NCBI GenBank assembly: GCA_032718475.1
Contig: JAUCBJ010005274.1
Coordinates: forward strand, 1 to 55,379
Direction: 5' to 3'
DNA: 55,379 bases
Origin: Nemertoderma westbladi
Lineage: Eukaryota; Xenacoelomorpha; Nemertodermatida; Nemertodermatidae
The notes beneath the pieces are model-generated. The model did not search any database. It saw nothing but the letters and a program-made list of their open reading frames with translations, and was not told the DNA's origin. Both the position numbers and the translations under genes were made by a program. Shown here piece by piece: positions 1-10,624 of this stretch (the first letter of the stretch is position 1; every line of letters starts with the position of its first letter).

Positions 1-221
1 TCATTAGTTCTTAATTGCGAAGCTACAGTAGATAGAACTACCCTAGTATAAACTACCAGTTCATACTACATCTAAAGCATACGGCCCCAGTTTCATCTTT
101 TAATCAAATCAATCACCTTCCAGAATAGCATTACAATAAGCTTAACAAAGTATTTCAAAACATTTAATCTGACATTGAAGAAAAGCTGCTATATATTTGC
201 GATTGGTGAACTATAGAAAAA

Positions 222-1154
222 TTACAAACACCGTAGATCTTCGTTGATTGTCGATATTCGGAATGTTTCTTTAATAGTTTCTTCATCAAAAAATGCATGC
301 AAAATAATATCAAAGCAAGCTACAGTTGAGTGAAACCTGTAAAATACAGTAAGAGGAGCAGTTGTATACATAATCACTGCGAGGCTTTCTGGAGTAAAAT
401 AATATACCAATCCATGGTGGAAATGCGGATGTTCCATTTCAGCTATACTGTTCATCCAAAGACAAAGATTCAACCAAAACAGAATTACCACCAAATGATT
501 GCCCCAATTAGATTTATTTGAACGACCTCTCTTCATTGCGTCCAACAGAAAAATACTTTGAAGAAGTATCTGTAGTATTTGTAACACGTAGGTCAGGCAA
601 CTTAATATATTTTGAATATATTCATCAGGCCGGTGTGAAGGGTGTCCCATGATAATTCCGAAGATCGCTATTAGCATGCTAATGAGTGCAACAACCTGAG
701 CCACCAAGAGTAGAACAACATCAAGTAAATCTTCATAGCTGTCATGCTTAGAATGATACTTAACCATACTGTTGAATGCGAATAAGCTACATAACAGAGC
801 GAGAATAAGCAACAACAATGATTGTGCATGGTATACTGAAACCCATAGAAGAGGATCCATGTGAAGGTGATGTTTAGAAAGTTCCAGAATAACCAAATCA
901 ATAGCAAATGAAAGCCCACCGCACAACAGGCTAGAACTGTTTAACGTTAGAAACGCTTTCGTTATCTTTAACTCCATCCTTCCAGCTATATGTTTCGAAG
1001 GTTCACTCCCAGATATTTTCCCAACATTGCCCCACATCATGTAACAAAATGACGCCACTATTACATGAAGTTCTATCGACATTGCGATTAGGGCGGGATT
1101 AGAACCTTCCATTATGTTCTTTGCATTTCCATTCAACGTTTCTCCTTCAGCAAC
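222..1154 (-). CDS. Otopetrin-like proton channel, exon 2 (C-terminal half)
   Basis: This is the second coding exon of an otopetrin (OTOP-family proton channel) gene; otopetrins are 12-TM plasma-membrane proteins that conduct H+. The 310 encoded residues hold seven hydrophobic segments (TM6-TM12), starting around ALIAMSIELHVIVASFCYMMW and ending in APLTVFYRFHST, the family's typical last helix. LLQSIFLLDAMKRG matches the 'LQ.IFI.DG.RR' region of TM10. The exon starts at 1154: the minus strand reads TTTGTTACAG followed by GTTGCTGAAG, an acceptor in phase 0 that joins exon 1 in frame. The longer open frame up to 1202 is intron. The stop is TAA at 222-224. No frameshift or internal stop is seen, so the gene looks functional. 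Family assignment is by motif recall, not a search. Confidence 0.82.
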   Translation of the reverse strand, partial: VAEGETLNGNAKNIMEGSNPALIAMSIELHVIVASFCYMMWGNVGKISGSEPSKHIAGRMELKITKAFLTLNSSSLLCGGLSFAIDLVILELSKHHLHMDPLLWVSVYHAQSLLLLILALLCSLFAFNSMVKYHSKHDSYEDLLDVVLLLVAQVVALISMLIAIFGIIMGHPSHRPDEYIQNILSCLTYVLQILQILLQSIFLLDAMKRGRSNKSNWGNHLVVILFWLNLCLWMNSIAEMEHPHFHHGLVYYFTPESLAVIMYTTAPLTVFYRFHSTVACFDIILHAFFDEETIKETFRISTINEDLRCL

Positions 1155-1335
1155 CTGTAACAAATATCTGTAATATAAATTCATGTCTGAAAAATTCACC
1201 ACAACTGTAAAAAATATTGCAATTTATCTAAATATTTTTCATGTATGACCAATAAATGCTATACTGTGAAAAAATATATGAATATATAGGGTATATCTTG
1301 TTACATCAACCTGAAAAGAACTCTGTTTAATGTCA

Positions 1336-1360
1336 CTGCCACAGCCGCAGGCTGTGGCAG
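1336..1360. repeat. Perfect short hairpin (11-bp arms)
   Basis: CTGCCACAGCC, a GCA loop and GGCTGTGGCAG form a perfect inverted repeat with a three-base loop in the otopetrin intron. It is GC-rich against an AT-rich background. No transposon or regulator could be assigned. Confidence 0.7.
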
Positions 1361-1889
1361 ACAGTCAGTTGACCGCCAGACAGTTGAAATTAGTGGAGTT
1401 GCATCTACTTCCAGCGATCCAGTAGTCCTTTCAGTACCGTGACGTCAGTTCACTGGGCATCGGTTGTTGCACAGCCCCCGTACACAATGCCTCATCGGTG
1501 GATGGGATGACTACGATTGGCAAGCCAACAGGTAATCAAGCAAGTGTTAAAAGACAACCGATGCGTGCACATGTTATCGGAGCAATTCACTGGCCCAGAA
1601 TGTGATGAAATCTGCTCATTATATTTCCCATATCGACGTGGAGGAGACAACTGAAAGATTGGTAGACTACATAAATTCAAACTTTCAATATGAGGTTAAG
1701 TGCAAGGAAGTAGATAACAAGACAATTCCCTACAAATCATTTGTGCAAAAATGAGGATGTGGGCGGATACGATTAAATCCAAAACTGTAGCCTCCATACC
1801 TCTACCGACTACTGAAACACCATCCAACAATGGGAGGGGAGAATCTCAAACTGTAGTTGTATATTGAGAGGGAGTTGTATATAGTTGAT

Positions 1890-2436
1890 ATTGTATATAG
1901 GAAGGTATATAGTACAATACCACCTGTATCAACCACCCTCCGTGAACGCAGATTAGTCGGGCACTGCTGGCGAAGTAAAGACGAGGTCATACCAGATCTA
2001 CTTCTCTGGCTATCAACTCATGGAAAGCGTAGTCGTGGACGACCTGCCATAACATATATAGATCAACTTGAAAGGGATACTGAACTTGGGAGAAACGAAA
2101 TTGCGACAACTATGGAGGATCGGGAAGCCTGGAAGGATCTCATTTCCACTGTCCGAGTTCGCTCGACCTAGTAGTAGTATAGGAAGGGCTGAAAGTCGTT
2201 ATGGTAATGCTCTGACATCATATTCATACAGTTCTCGAAGTACCTTAATGTACGTAGCATATCACCTGTTGACCCTGCTGCTAGTGGTCCATTCATCGCT
2301 TGTACTTTAGGCTATTTGGATGCCTCGCTGTTTTTTGGAAAAATGAACTCTCAAACTCAATGGACTCGGGCGACTCGTACACTTCCTGATAAAATTATTT
2401 AGCGGGAATCGCGATATGTATGTATGTATGTATGTA
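1890..2436 (+). mobile_element. LINE 3' fragment (end of reverse-transcriptase ORF, 3' UTR and TGTA tail)
   Basis: The plus frame 1890-2171 encodes the typical far C-terminus of many invertebrate LINE ORF2 proteins: 'IPP.S..LRERR..GHCWRS' then 'HGKRSRGRP..TY.D.LE.D' and 'DREAW' before a stop at 2169-2171. A short 3' UTR follows, ending in a (TGTA)n run near 2414-2436, as expected for a 5'-truncated LINE insertion with a microsatellite tail. It lies inside the otopetrin intron on the opposite strand. The clade is not resolvable from this piece. Confidence 0.75.
2414..2436 (+). repeat. (TGTA)n microsatellite
   Basis: About five TGTA/ATGT units mark the 3' end of the LINE fragment. Confidence 0.8.
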
Positions 2437-2776
2437 ATATATAGACCACAAGTTTATATGAATGCACTGCAAAAAAACAGATAATAGATATAATAACCCT
2501 TTTACGAAAATAATACACGATAATAGGCGACGATCTGTTGAGAGAGTGACTGAAAAGTAGATGTAGGTGAAACGATTTAATGTAGTCCTAAGAAAAATAT
2601 TAGTAATTATTATTAAATATTAAAAGTATTATATTGCATTTAGAAGTTGATGAAAGAAAAAAAATAAAATAAATAAATATTAATAACAAGTGTTTGGATG
2701 AAATAGATTAGTAGATTTTCGTCAAAGAAAAACAAACATATATTCATTATTAAAGAATGTGAAATTGAAAACTAAC

Positions 2777-3367
2777 TAATTGTTTTCCATTGTCCGCCCG
2801 GTTGATAGCTTCAACAGCTTCTCCTGCTGACTCAAAAAACCAACTAACAACATTTAATACACCGAGGTGAGCCAAAGCAAATCGAGCTCCATTCTGTTGT
2901 ATTAGTATGCGAGATTCGGAGAAACGACAAATCAAAATGATTTCTAATACCGCAAGTATAGTTGACTGTAAGTTCCAAATGTGCATTAAAGTGCCACTGC
3001 CTGTGCTGAATTTTATTATAGATTGGGCAATATGACCACAACCAAATACAACCGCTCCAAATTTAATGTATATGTTGCCAGATGGACCATTTCGATGTTG
3101 TCTATCAAATATGCATATTATTATAAGATACATCGCTGCTATAATTCCAATAAAATTAGCCACAATGCTGAATATTTCAAGATGCGACAAGATACGAATT
3201 CTATCATAAAGACTCATTATGAGAAGGGAGATATAGTAGGAAAAGAATGCGAGGGCATACATACCAGTTAGGCATTTAATTAACCATGAAGTGAATAATT
3301 CATCATTAGTAGTTTTTTCTTTGCCCTTATTTGATTTGACTTCAACTCTTGGTTCTTGTAACTCCAT
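2777..3367 (-). CDS. Otopetrin-like proton channel, exon 1 (N-terminal half)
   Basis: This is the first visible coding exon of the same gene, 197 codons, giving a 507-residue protein with exon 2. It has a charged N-terminus and then five hydrophobic segments (TM1-TM5). The stretch KFGAVVFGCGH and the later ALAHLGVLNVVSWF resemble otopetrin TM3 ('K.G...FG.G..') and TM5 ('GLMH...TN...W'). I chose the ATG at 3367; a slightly longer frame begins with TTG at 3382 and is less likely. The exon ends at 2777 before GTTAGT (2776-2771), a good donor in phase 0 that matches the acceptor of exon 2. A length near 510 is short compared with vertebrate OTOP1 (about 600), so an upstream 5' exon cannot be excluded. 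Confidence 0.8.
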
Positions 3368-3788
3368 GCCTTTTGCAGTCAAATATAATTTGAGTTATCA
3401 AAATATAAAAATATAGGTATATTAATATACACTTTTTTTTATCATGAAAAGGCTGAAGTGGTTACGGGTATGATATCATTTATTTTTGAAGGGATATTGT
3501 TTACATTAGTAATAGTACTGTTGTTAATACACTAAGATGAAGATGTAACTGTAATGCCTAAATTAGTAGTTAGAGTGTATAATTATTCACTGTGGCCGTG
3601 ATCGATCATGATCATGGTTAATATACGTACACTACCCTTTCATTGTAGCGAGTTGTTCAAGACGGCCAAGTAATGTAGGGTTGAACACAGTGGCAGCAGA
3701 TGATGGTATTGACAGATGGGAAGCCATGATGAGGTAAATTGCGGACATATAAAGTATCGGGTAGTATTTACATGTCTGCCTTTTACCG
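3368..3788. other. Upstream region of the otopetrin gene, no gene recognised
   Basis: AT-rich DNA upstream of the otopetrin ATG. It presumably contains 5' UTR and promoter, but no TATA box or other element could be supported. A small GATC-rich palindromic patch lies near 3600-3617. Confidence 0.4.
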
Positions 3789-3865
3789 TGAGCCGCTAGT
3801 TAAAAGGTTAGAGCGTCAGACTTCCAACCTGGAGGTCACCAGTTCGATCCCTCCTGGACGTCATT
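3789..3865 (+). repeat. tRNA-derived SINE head (tRNA-Gly-like remnant)
   Basis: The sequence has tRNA order: a D-arm-like GCTAG..TTAGAGC, an anticodon loop CTTCCAA (TCC) with a mostly paired stem, and a B-box-like AGTTCGATCCC. The acceptor and T stems do not pair properly, so it is a SINE or tRNA relic and not a working tRNA gene. Confidence 0.5.
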
Positions 3866-4042
3866 CTCAACTTTGGAAAGCTGTGCCCAACAAAAGTTAT
3901 AATAAGATGAAGATTTCCTACATCTGTTGGTGCTATTGTTTGTATTCACTACTTTATATATGACGGTTTGTGGAGAGAGATACATATAGTATCTTGAATC
4001 ATGTTCTGGAATTTATATTATTAAGTAAGGGTCATTGACATT

Positions 4043-4265
4043 AAATACACTTATTAAGGGTGCTCTGCAGCCTTGTAAACAAAATTTCGGCCCCACAAAT
4101 CCCGATCACCCATTGCATTTACTAGATCACTGCATCTTCAAGGCCAGTGTCCATCAAGAGGCATCTAAAAGAAAGTCATGGGCTGTTTACCATGCTTATT
4201 CACTACCCGAGGCCGCCAAAGCGCAAGATTATGCACTGACAGGTCCTCAGGGTGAAAACCATGAA
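4043..4265 (-). mobile_element. Decayed LINE C-terminal fragment, copy 1
   Basis: The minus strand aligns by eye with the LINE ORF2 C-terminal fragment at 7634-7858. Shared stretches include CATCTTCAAGG.CAGTGTCC, CCATGCTTATTCACT and GGCCGCCAAAGCGCAA.ATTATG. Several stops show it is dead. It is a different family from the fragment in the otopetrin intron. Confidence 0.65.
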
Positions 4266-4269
4266 ATGT

Positions 4270-4665
4270 CATGAAAAAAAGTGGATGAGGTTCCAATCAA
4301 GTGTCAAGCAAGACAAGTGACAAAAAGACCAACACTAGAATCAACCTGATCCAATGAGCTGTTGAGCCTTTGGGCACCATCTAGTGATTGTGACATTAAC
4401 CCTAAATCTTCAGCAAATTCTAGTAAGGTACTTTGCTGGATTTCCTCTACTTCTTGTGCCAGTAGGGGGTGATACCATCACACCCCCGTCTTTATTAAGA
4501 TGGTCTAAGGACATGCATAGAACATCATAATCAACCACTAATTTGAATAAAAATGGTGCATGTGTGACACCCAGAAGGCCTCCCCATAAGACTTCGAATG
4601 GATCTGTGTCACCATCAGCAGATCATCAGCATAAATCATTGAGTTACTCTACAAGTTCATGAAGT
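4270..4665 (-). pseudogene. Possible decayed reverse-transcriptase fragment
   Basis: The minus strand near 4610-4640 encodes MIYADDLLMVTQ, an RT motif-C-like (Y/F)ADD box, followed by frames interrupted by stops. It lies just upstream, in minus orientation, of the LINE C-terminal remnant and could be the same internally deleted element. Evidence is one motif only. Confidence 0.4.
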
Positions 4666-6836
4666 ATCCCTTAATAGGTGATGAAGGAAGGAATGGGCTG
4701 GTGACTATGTCAATATGTCACTATGTCATTTAAAGACATCTACAAAAACATGTTCTAAGTACTGAAGACTGAGCAGCACCAGCATTTAGTAGCAGGATTG
4801 AGATTGATTTTGAGGATAAAACTTGATTTGGGTAATGATGTATTTCCAACATTGTGTAACTATTCATGAGATCCCTTAAACATCTGCTAAAATCTACTTC
4901 TCGTGATAATTAAGATAAATTGTGAATTTACATGACTGATTGCCAACCGTGGATGTGCTGTATTGCAGAGGCCATCCAGCAGTGTGTCCTAGTGGTGTGG
5001 TCGAAATTTTTGCATTGTATATACTATAAATGTATCCCGAGAAATATTCTGGTATATTTACCATGCAAATAGATTTAGTGTCCTCTATAACAGTAATATC
5101 CTAGCAATAATGGTCGACTATCAAAAGCAGCTCAGGCACTCCCCACTGCTGCACTGGAGCCATGCTTTCAATTTGCTTCAAATCTAATAAAGTTCAATGA
5201 ATTATGGCACATCAGAACTCTGATCGAATGCTATTTGGAGCCATCCAAGAGCATCCTCAATGTCAATAGAGTCAGAATTAATACAGAGAGTCATATATGG
5301 TGTCCATAACCAACATCTTCTCTGATGTTTATGACCCATCATTGATTATTCCGCTCATCTGTTGGGCAATTCCCTGCAGCCCTGCTTCCTAAATTTGCAG
5401 CTGTTCTCCATTCCACCCCTAGAACTGTTGCATGGATTCCTCTATAACATTACAATGCCTCTATAAGAAAATTTACCTTCGCTTCAACAACTGAGAAGGA
5501 CCAACAGCTTATAAAATGAACCTGGTGATGGCTAGACTATTTTCCGGATTTCATCCTATGAAAAATTGTATAAGTGAAAAAGATAGAGGAAATTCTAAGA
5601 ACCAATGCAGGGCCATTTTTGTAATTTAAATTGTCATCTCATAAGAATGATGACATTCGTCTAAATTTTTGAATATTGATTTGTTGTCATCATTGACCAA
5701 ATTCAAAAGCATCGATCAAAATTTCTCTCTTCAGAAAGTTTATAATCTAGATGTACTTCAAAAATTTGTGATATATGGGGTCTGTTTATGCCCATCACAA
5801 GAAATATATATATATACATTTTATTTTGCATGTTCATGCGACGAGAGCTGGCTTACGGAAACGCCAATAGCTCGGCTATCCAAAGTGGTCATGATGTTGC
5901 AATAATTGAACCCTTAAAACCGCACATTTTTCAAATGCATGAAACTGCGAAATGGCATTCTACGCTACTTTATTATTTTTTTTAACAGACAGTCTATCCA
6001 TCTGAATAGTGGGGCCATAAATTTGCAAAAACCCCTGATATCCAAACCGCCGTATCTCGAGAACGGCAAATCCCTAGGCTTAGTGACAAGAATCGGATGG
6101 AATAAGATTTCAAGCTCTACATTAACTCTTGTTTTTATTAAAAAAATAACGAATTTTTACGACCCAAATATTAAGGCCATTAGGACCCTTGAACCAAAAT
6201 TAAAAGTTTTGTAGCTCGGCCACTATTGATGTTTTCAAAAATCGTTCAAGATATAACCTATTAATTATGTACAATCAGTACAAGAATACCAAATGTCATC
6301 GAAATCGTATTTTCGGATTTTTTTTTGACAAACTTGAATCCCACTGAGGAGGTCATCGATTTTTTCCCATTTTTAGAGCAAAAATTGTTTTTTTCTCAAT
6401 CGGGCTAAATGTTTTAATGTTTTGTTTTTAAAGTTTGTCAATTTGGGGTGCCTGTTTCCAGTATCGCATTTTGACCCGGGGTAAGACTTTTATGGCCGCT
6501 GAAAGTTCTAGAATATTGACAACATATTAATTTTTTTTTCATAAATGCTAAATCATCTCAAAATCGGCTGAAAACTTTTATATAGTTAATTCAAGATCGC
6601 AGATAATGATAATCATGTCTGTTTTGCATAATGAGGAACATGGCGGCCGGTGTTATATAGCGCCAAATTTCTAGTATATTAGTCGATTTTTTTAATTGTT
6701 TGACAAAAATCAAAACGTTGTACAAAAGTAACAAAAGTGTGCTGTTCCCTAATATAAAATGATATTTTTTATTTAGTCGGTTCGGGATTTATAAGGGCCC
6801 AAAATTCATTCAAATAATATTATAGTTAATGGTTCA
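4666..6836. other. Intergenic DNA without recognisable genes
   Basis: No convincing coding region. From about 5660 the DNA is very AT-rich with phrases such as TATCTCGAGAACGGCAA that recall non-coding parts of old DNA transposons, but no terminal repeats or transposase could be found. Short open frames at 5669-6214 look random. Confidence 0.4.
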
Positions 6837-6965
6837 TCCTAGATAAAAAACCAACAACAACAAACAAGAATGCATTAAATAATTCATGTGTATGCCTATG
6901 CCTACGCGTATGGAATTAAGTAATGCATTCTTGCTTGTTGTTATTGTTTTTTTTATTCTAGGATT
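6837..6965. repeat. Hairpin MITE-like element
   Basis: Imperfect inverted arms of about 40 bp: CCTAGATAAAAAACCAACAA on the left (about 6838-6877) and the reverse complement ending TTTTTATTCTAGG on the right (about 6922-6964), around a loop of about 45 bp. It has no coding capacity. This is consistent with a miniature inverted-repeat element; a target duplication was not resolved. Confidence 0.6.
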
Positions 6966-7414
6966 TATTTTACTAGCTATCAAGACCTCCATGCTATATG
7001 TAAAGGCCATGTACTCAGATAATTGAGCCTAAAATATTTTGTATGAACTATGAACTATAATATTCTTTGCATGAACTGTACATGGTGTAGTGTATGTTAA
7101 TTGGTTGTGTCAGATTTCAATAATGTTAATTAATTTTAATTGTAATCAAAATATAATAAGAATAATTAATGTAGGGCAATTCAATTCCAACATTCCTTAA
7201 ATGTAGTTACAGAAATTATAATTAATACTAAATAGTTTTACATCACTAGTGAACTAGTGCTAGTGCATCGAAAGAGGTTTACATACTTAATTCAATTGTC
7301 TTTAATACCGTTTAAACTATATTTGCACAATTCAATATAAGTTATAAACTGATGAGACTGAGTAAGTAGCATATGGGCACCATATGTCGTTTATGGCATA
7401 TTAATGCAATCGAT

Positions 7415-7475
7415 CATTTGTTAACCAATTAGTTAACCCAATTAGTTAACCTAATTAAGTTAACCCAATTCATTT
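7415..7475. repeat. Short tandem repeat (AATTAGTTAACC)n
   Basis: Three to four degenerate copies of AATTAGTTAACC, rich in HpaI-like GTTAAC sites. Confidence 0.6.
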
Positions 7476-7633
7476 TCTAGCATTAAATCCAGGTCACCAA
7501 CAGTAGATGTTCGCCATGTACGAGTATTAACATTTTACTGTACCAGTACCTCTACTACTACTATAACGATCGGAATGCTGCATTGCAGCTACATTATATA
7601 TACATTACATATATATTAAGAATGCTGTGCCGG

Positions 7634-7858
7634 CTAGTCGACAAATTTGCACCGCCACAACTCCCTATCACCCATGACATTTGCTAGATAATCCGCATCT
7701 TCAAGGTCAGTGTCCTTTAAGATGCGTCTCAAGAAAGTCATGGACTGACCACCATGCTTATTCACTTCATAAGGCCGCCAAAGCGCAATATTATGCACTG
7801 GCTGGTCCTCACGTCGAAAGCAATGCCCTGCAAAGCGGAGGCACCTCAATAACAGCAC
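7634..7858 (-). mobile_element. LINE ORF2 C-terminal fragment, copy 2
   Basis: A 74-residue minus frame with 'LRFAGHCFRREDQP' and 'GDRELWR', the characteristic end of an RTE/CR1-type LINE ORF2. It is homologous to the remnant at 4043-4265 and better preserved. It is 5'-truncated, and no complete element is present. Confidence 0.7.
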
Positions 7859-8025
7859 CAGTACTTCAATAACAATACTTCAATACTACTACAATACAAA
7901 CAATACTTCCGACAGGAAAATAGCAGTCAAAAGGGGTGCCCCTCTGCCGATGTAAAACAAATACTAAATATCTCCTCAAATAACAAGAATATTCTTACTG
8001 TAATCAGTAGCTTAGATCTCAAGAC

Positions 8026-8044
8026 GCGTGTGTGTGTGTGTGTG
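8026..8044. repeat. (GT)n microsatellite
   Basis: About nine GT dinucleotides. Confidence 0.85.
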
Positions 8045-8839
8045 TTACGAATAAAACAATTTTGGTGTATCAGCGTTATACTAGGTTTTGGTGATTTTAT
8101 CAAAATAACAATACCGGGCGCTAGCTACTCGAATAAGCTAGTCGCACGCTGTAGGCGCAATAACTGACGTCAAAAGGGCTCTCTCCTCCTTCATTCACAA
8201 CTCAACCGGGCAATTACGGTGTTAATAACTACACCCGTGATTGGCACTAATACCATAGTCTGATCATGAGATAAGGAAATAGGTGTTAATTTACTACTGT
8301 ACGAATAGCTGATCTGGTATATAAATTTCATTCTAGAACTTTGTTACTGCGGTGGGCTGCAGCAAATACCTATCAGTACATGGCAAGGGCGCGGTAGGAT
8401 GTTAGGATGTTAGTAAAACTCCCTAAGCCAAACGTGTGCTGGTAGCAGAAAGCTGCCTCTTGCCTGAGCAAATATTTTGGAATCAGACAGGTCGGGCAAA
8501 CTATAAGGCCTACAAAGCTAACCGGTACTGTACTGTCAGTACTGCAAATCACCAAATTATAGAGCGTGCTATTCGCACCTAAGGGTTTTTCCCTGTCTGA
8601 ATCTGAGAAGTTTAATCCTAAATTTTACAGTGTCCCAGGATGGCGTCACGCTTTACCCTGATCTAAAGGTCTTACGGCGGGCAAGGGCGTCGAACGAAGT
8701 CTTACCTTCCTCTGACATGGGCGTTTTCTGGCAGTGATGCATACTGTCGAATGGGCGTGGGCGAAGATAATGTGGGCTCTCTAATGCGTCGTGGAAATCT
8801 TTCCCCCTTGTGTTGCTGAAGCCTAACGGTATAGGCAGC
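8045..8839. other. Intergenic segment, nothing recognised
   Basis: Mixed-composition DNA with no supported coding region, RNA gene or repeat border. Confidence 0.4.
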
Positions 8840-8904
8840 CATTCCCTGAAGCGTTTGGCTGTCTCAAGATAGATACGTTAAAACTACATGTCAAGGAGTT
8901 TGCA
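8840..8904 (+). repeat. 65-bp direct repeat, left copy
   Basis: Starts CATTCCCTGAAGCGTTTGGC and ends AGGAGTTTGCA. An imperfect second copy lies at 10167-10231, on the other side of the family-E fragment. It is far too long for an LTR-type target duplication. Confidence 0.75.
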
Positions 8905-10166
8905 CATAGCATAGCTAGTTCATCAATTTCGACGAGATTTATCCAGATTCACTAAAGAAGACGAAAATAATTCACATTTTTAAACCCGCGGATACCAATG
9001 GACAAATATGCACCATATACCCGTAATATAGTGTCATTTTCGGATGACACGGACCCCCCCCCCCCCCCCAAATTTGTCTACAATTCTTTATCATATTGCT
9101 TGAAATTTGAAACACAACTAGTTCAACTCACCGTAGTTGTTACCATGAAGCCAGAATTTTCGATTTCGCCTTTTAATTTTTTTATAAGCATTTTAAAAAA
9201 GTGTCTTTTGCGATTTCGCATCCTTCGTATCATTGCCATTCTTCACTTTAGTCGTAATTTTTTCATATCAATAGAAGCTTGCGTTGAAAGGATTCCAAAT
9301 CTGTAACAATGTCTGAATTTCGTTGAGAAACAGCTGAGATATAGGCGTTCAAAGATTGCAAGAATTATCGTTCGCTGCAAGCAATTTATTCTATTTAATA
9401 AATACACAAAATTATAGAACGTGTTATTTATTTTATGAGTTGGTAGGCAATAGCAGAATGCCTATACAATATCTATATTGCATAGCTAATCATACATAAA
9501 CAAATTGTTACAGAATATTGTGCGTTTATTAAATAGAATAAATGGCCTGCAGCGAACAATAATTCTTTCAATCTTCGAAAGATTAAATCAGTCCAAATAT
9601 AAACAAAATACAATAATCTAAAATAATTCCTAAAATGTCCTCCCGGCGATCTTAAAGTTCGTCCTGCTGGTCTCTAGTCCATAACTCTGAGCGCTAATGC
9701 TAACGTTAGGCTCACAAGCCTTTCTCCTTTCTCCACAATCTCGCTCCTCAATGCCAACGGTAGGCTCGGAAGCCTTCCTTCCTCCACAACCTCGCTCCTT
9801 AACGTTTTGTCGAGCGAGCTCAACCTCGCCCTTTAATATGATTGGGGGGTGGTTGAGGTCGAACTGGGCTCAGGCTCCAGTGTCGAATTGTCTGTGGTTC
9901 CAAAACGCTGGGAATTGGAATGACTGGCGTCTCGCACATCCGTCGGGCGCTTAATCCATGAAATCCTCATCCGATCCCAATCTTTCACTTAGTCGGATCA
10001 GATGGAGTATCTGCGATGCTTGGAGGGAGTTTGAGGGGCAGAACTAAGCCATCCGCAGACACCTCCTTCTCAGACGTCGTCTTAACCCTCATGGGTTCGG
10101 GCAAAGGGAATCCTGTCCCTCCGTGCGGTTCTCTATGAAGGGAAATGGTGCCTCGGGTCATCTGGT
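8905..10166 (-). mobile_element. Family-E retroelement fragment E1 (LTR plus end of ORF3 relative)
   Basis: This 1.26 kb block is repeated at 20916-22175 with high similarity. Starting from CATAGCATAGCTAGTTC, most of it is non-coding and LTR-like. Its last part, 9985-10166 on the minus strand, encodes the same degenerate C-terminal protein tail (GTGFPLPEPMRV..) as the E2 copy. Similarity ends abruptly near 10160. It includes a 16-C run at 9054-9069 and a long inverted repeat. Assignment as LTR rests on position beside the ORF3-related coding end; precise LTR termini were not found. Confidence 0.6.
9349..9580. repeat. Long inverted repeat inside the family-E LTR, copy 1
   Basis: Arms of about 60 bp at 9349-9408 and 9519-9580 pair with few mismatches (TTCGCTGCA...TTTATTCTATTTAATAAA against its complement). 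They enclose a loop of about 110 bp. The same hairpin is in copy E2 (21361-21420 with 21541-21600). Confidence 0.75.
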
Positions 10167-10231
10167 CATTCCCCGAAGCGTTTGGCTGTCTCATGATAGA
10201 TACGTTTTAACTACATGTCTAGGAGTTTGCA
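10167..10231 (+). repeat. 65-bp direct repeat, right copy
   Basis: CATTCCCCGAAGCGTTTGGC through AGGAGTTTGCA, about 90% identical to 8840-8904. Confidence 0.75.
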
Positions 10232-10540
10232 GTATATTTAACGTAAGACTTATCAAATTAAACTAACTCTACAAAATATCAAAAGGCAAATTAAACTAAA
10301 TAGAAATAGTAAGGAATAGTTATAGTGATAAGTGATAAACAAAGCGCAAACGGCCCCTTTTATAGCAAATCCTAAGCATGGAATCAATTAGAACATTCTA
10401 CAACATTCTACGAATGCACATTGGAGCAATAAATTATTAAGTGCCCTACGATTGGCCCAACTCATCATTCCATGTGTTGTACGCACCCCATTGGCTTATC
10501 TAAATTAATGAAACCGAAAATATAATAACCTAAAATACAA
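10232..10540. other. AT-rich spacer between E1 and copy A
   Basis: About 300 bp with no coding potential or repeat that I could recognise. Confidence 0.4.
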
Positions 10541-10620
10541 ATTTACCGACCCAGATTCGAACCCTTCACCTACTTAGAATGTAACCTGTGCCTTAACCTT
10601 CTCGACCACTGCGCCAATGG
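10541..10620 (-). repeat. tRNA-derived SINE head (tRNA-Leu-like)
   Basis: On the minus strand, A-box-like GGCGCAGTGGTCGAG and AAGGTTAAGGC are followed by B-box GGGTTCGAATC, in class-II tRNA order. The acceptor and T stems do not close, so it is a SINE-type relic and not a tRNA gene. It sits directly against the LTR end of copy A. Confidence 0.55.
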
Positions 10621-10624
10621 AAAT

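Larger units (their letters stand above)
1155..2776 (-). other. Intron of the otopetrin-like gene
   Basis: A 1,622-bp intron with GT (GTTAGT) donor and AG (TTTGTTACAG) acceptor in phase 0. It holds a short perfect palindrome, a LINE 3' fragment lying antisense to the host gene, and a TGTA microsatellite. The rest is AT-rich with no other recognisable content. Confidence 0.75.

Noticed and set aside
3789-3865. Functional tRNA-Gly gene
   Set aside because: Acceptor and T stems do not pair; only the internal promoter-like boxes are left.
10541-10620. Functional tRNA-Leu gene
   Set aside because: No closed acceptor or T stem; matches a SINE head better.
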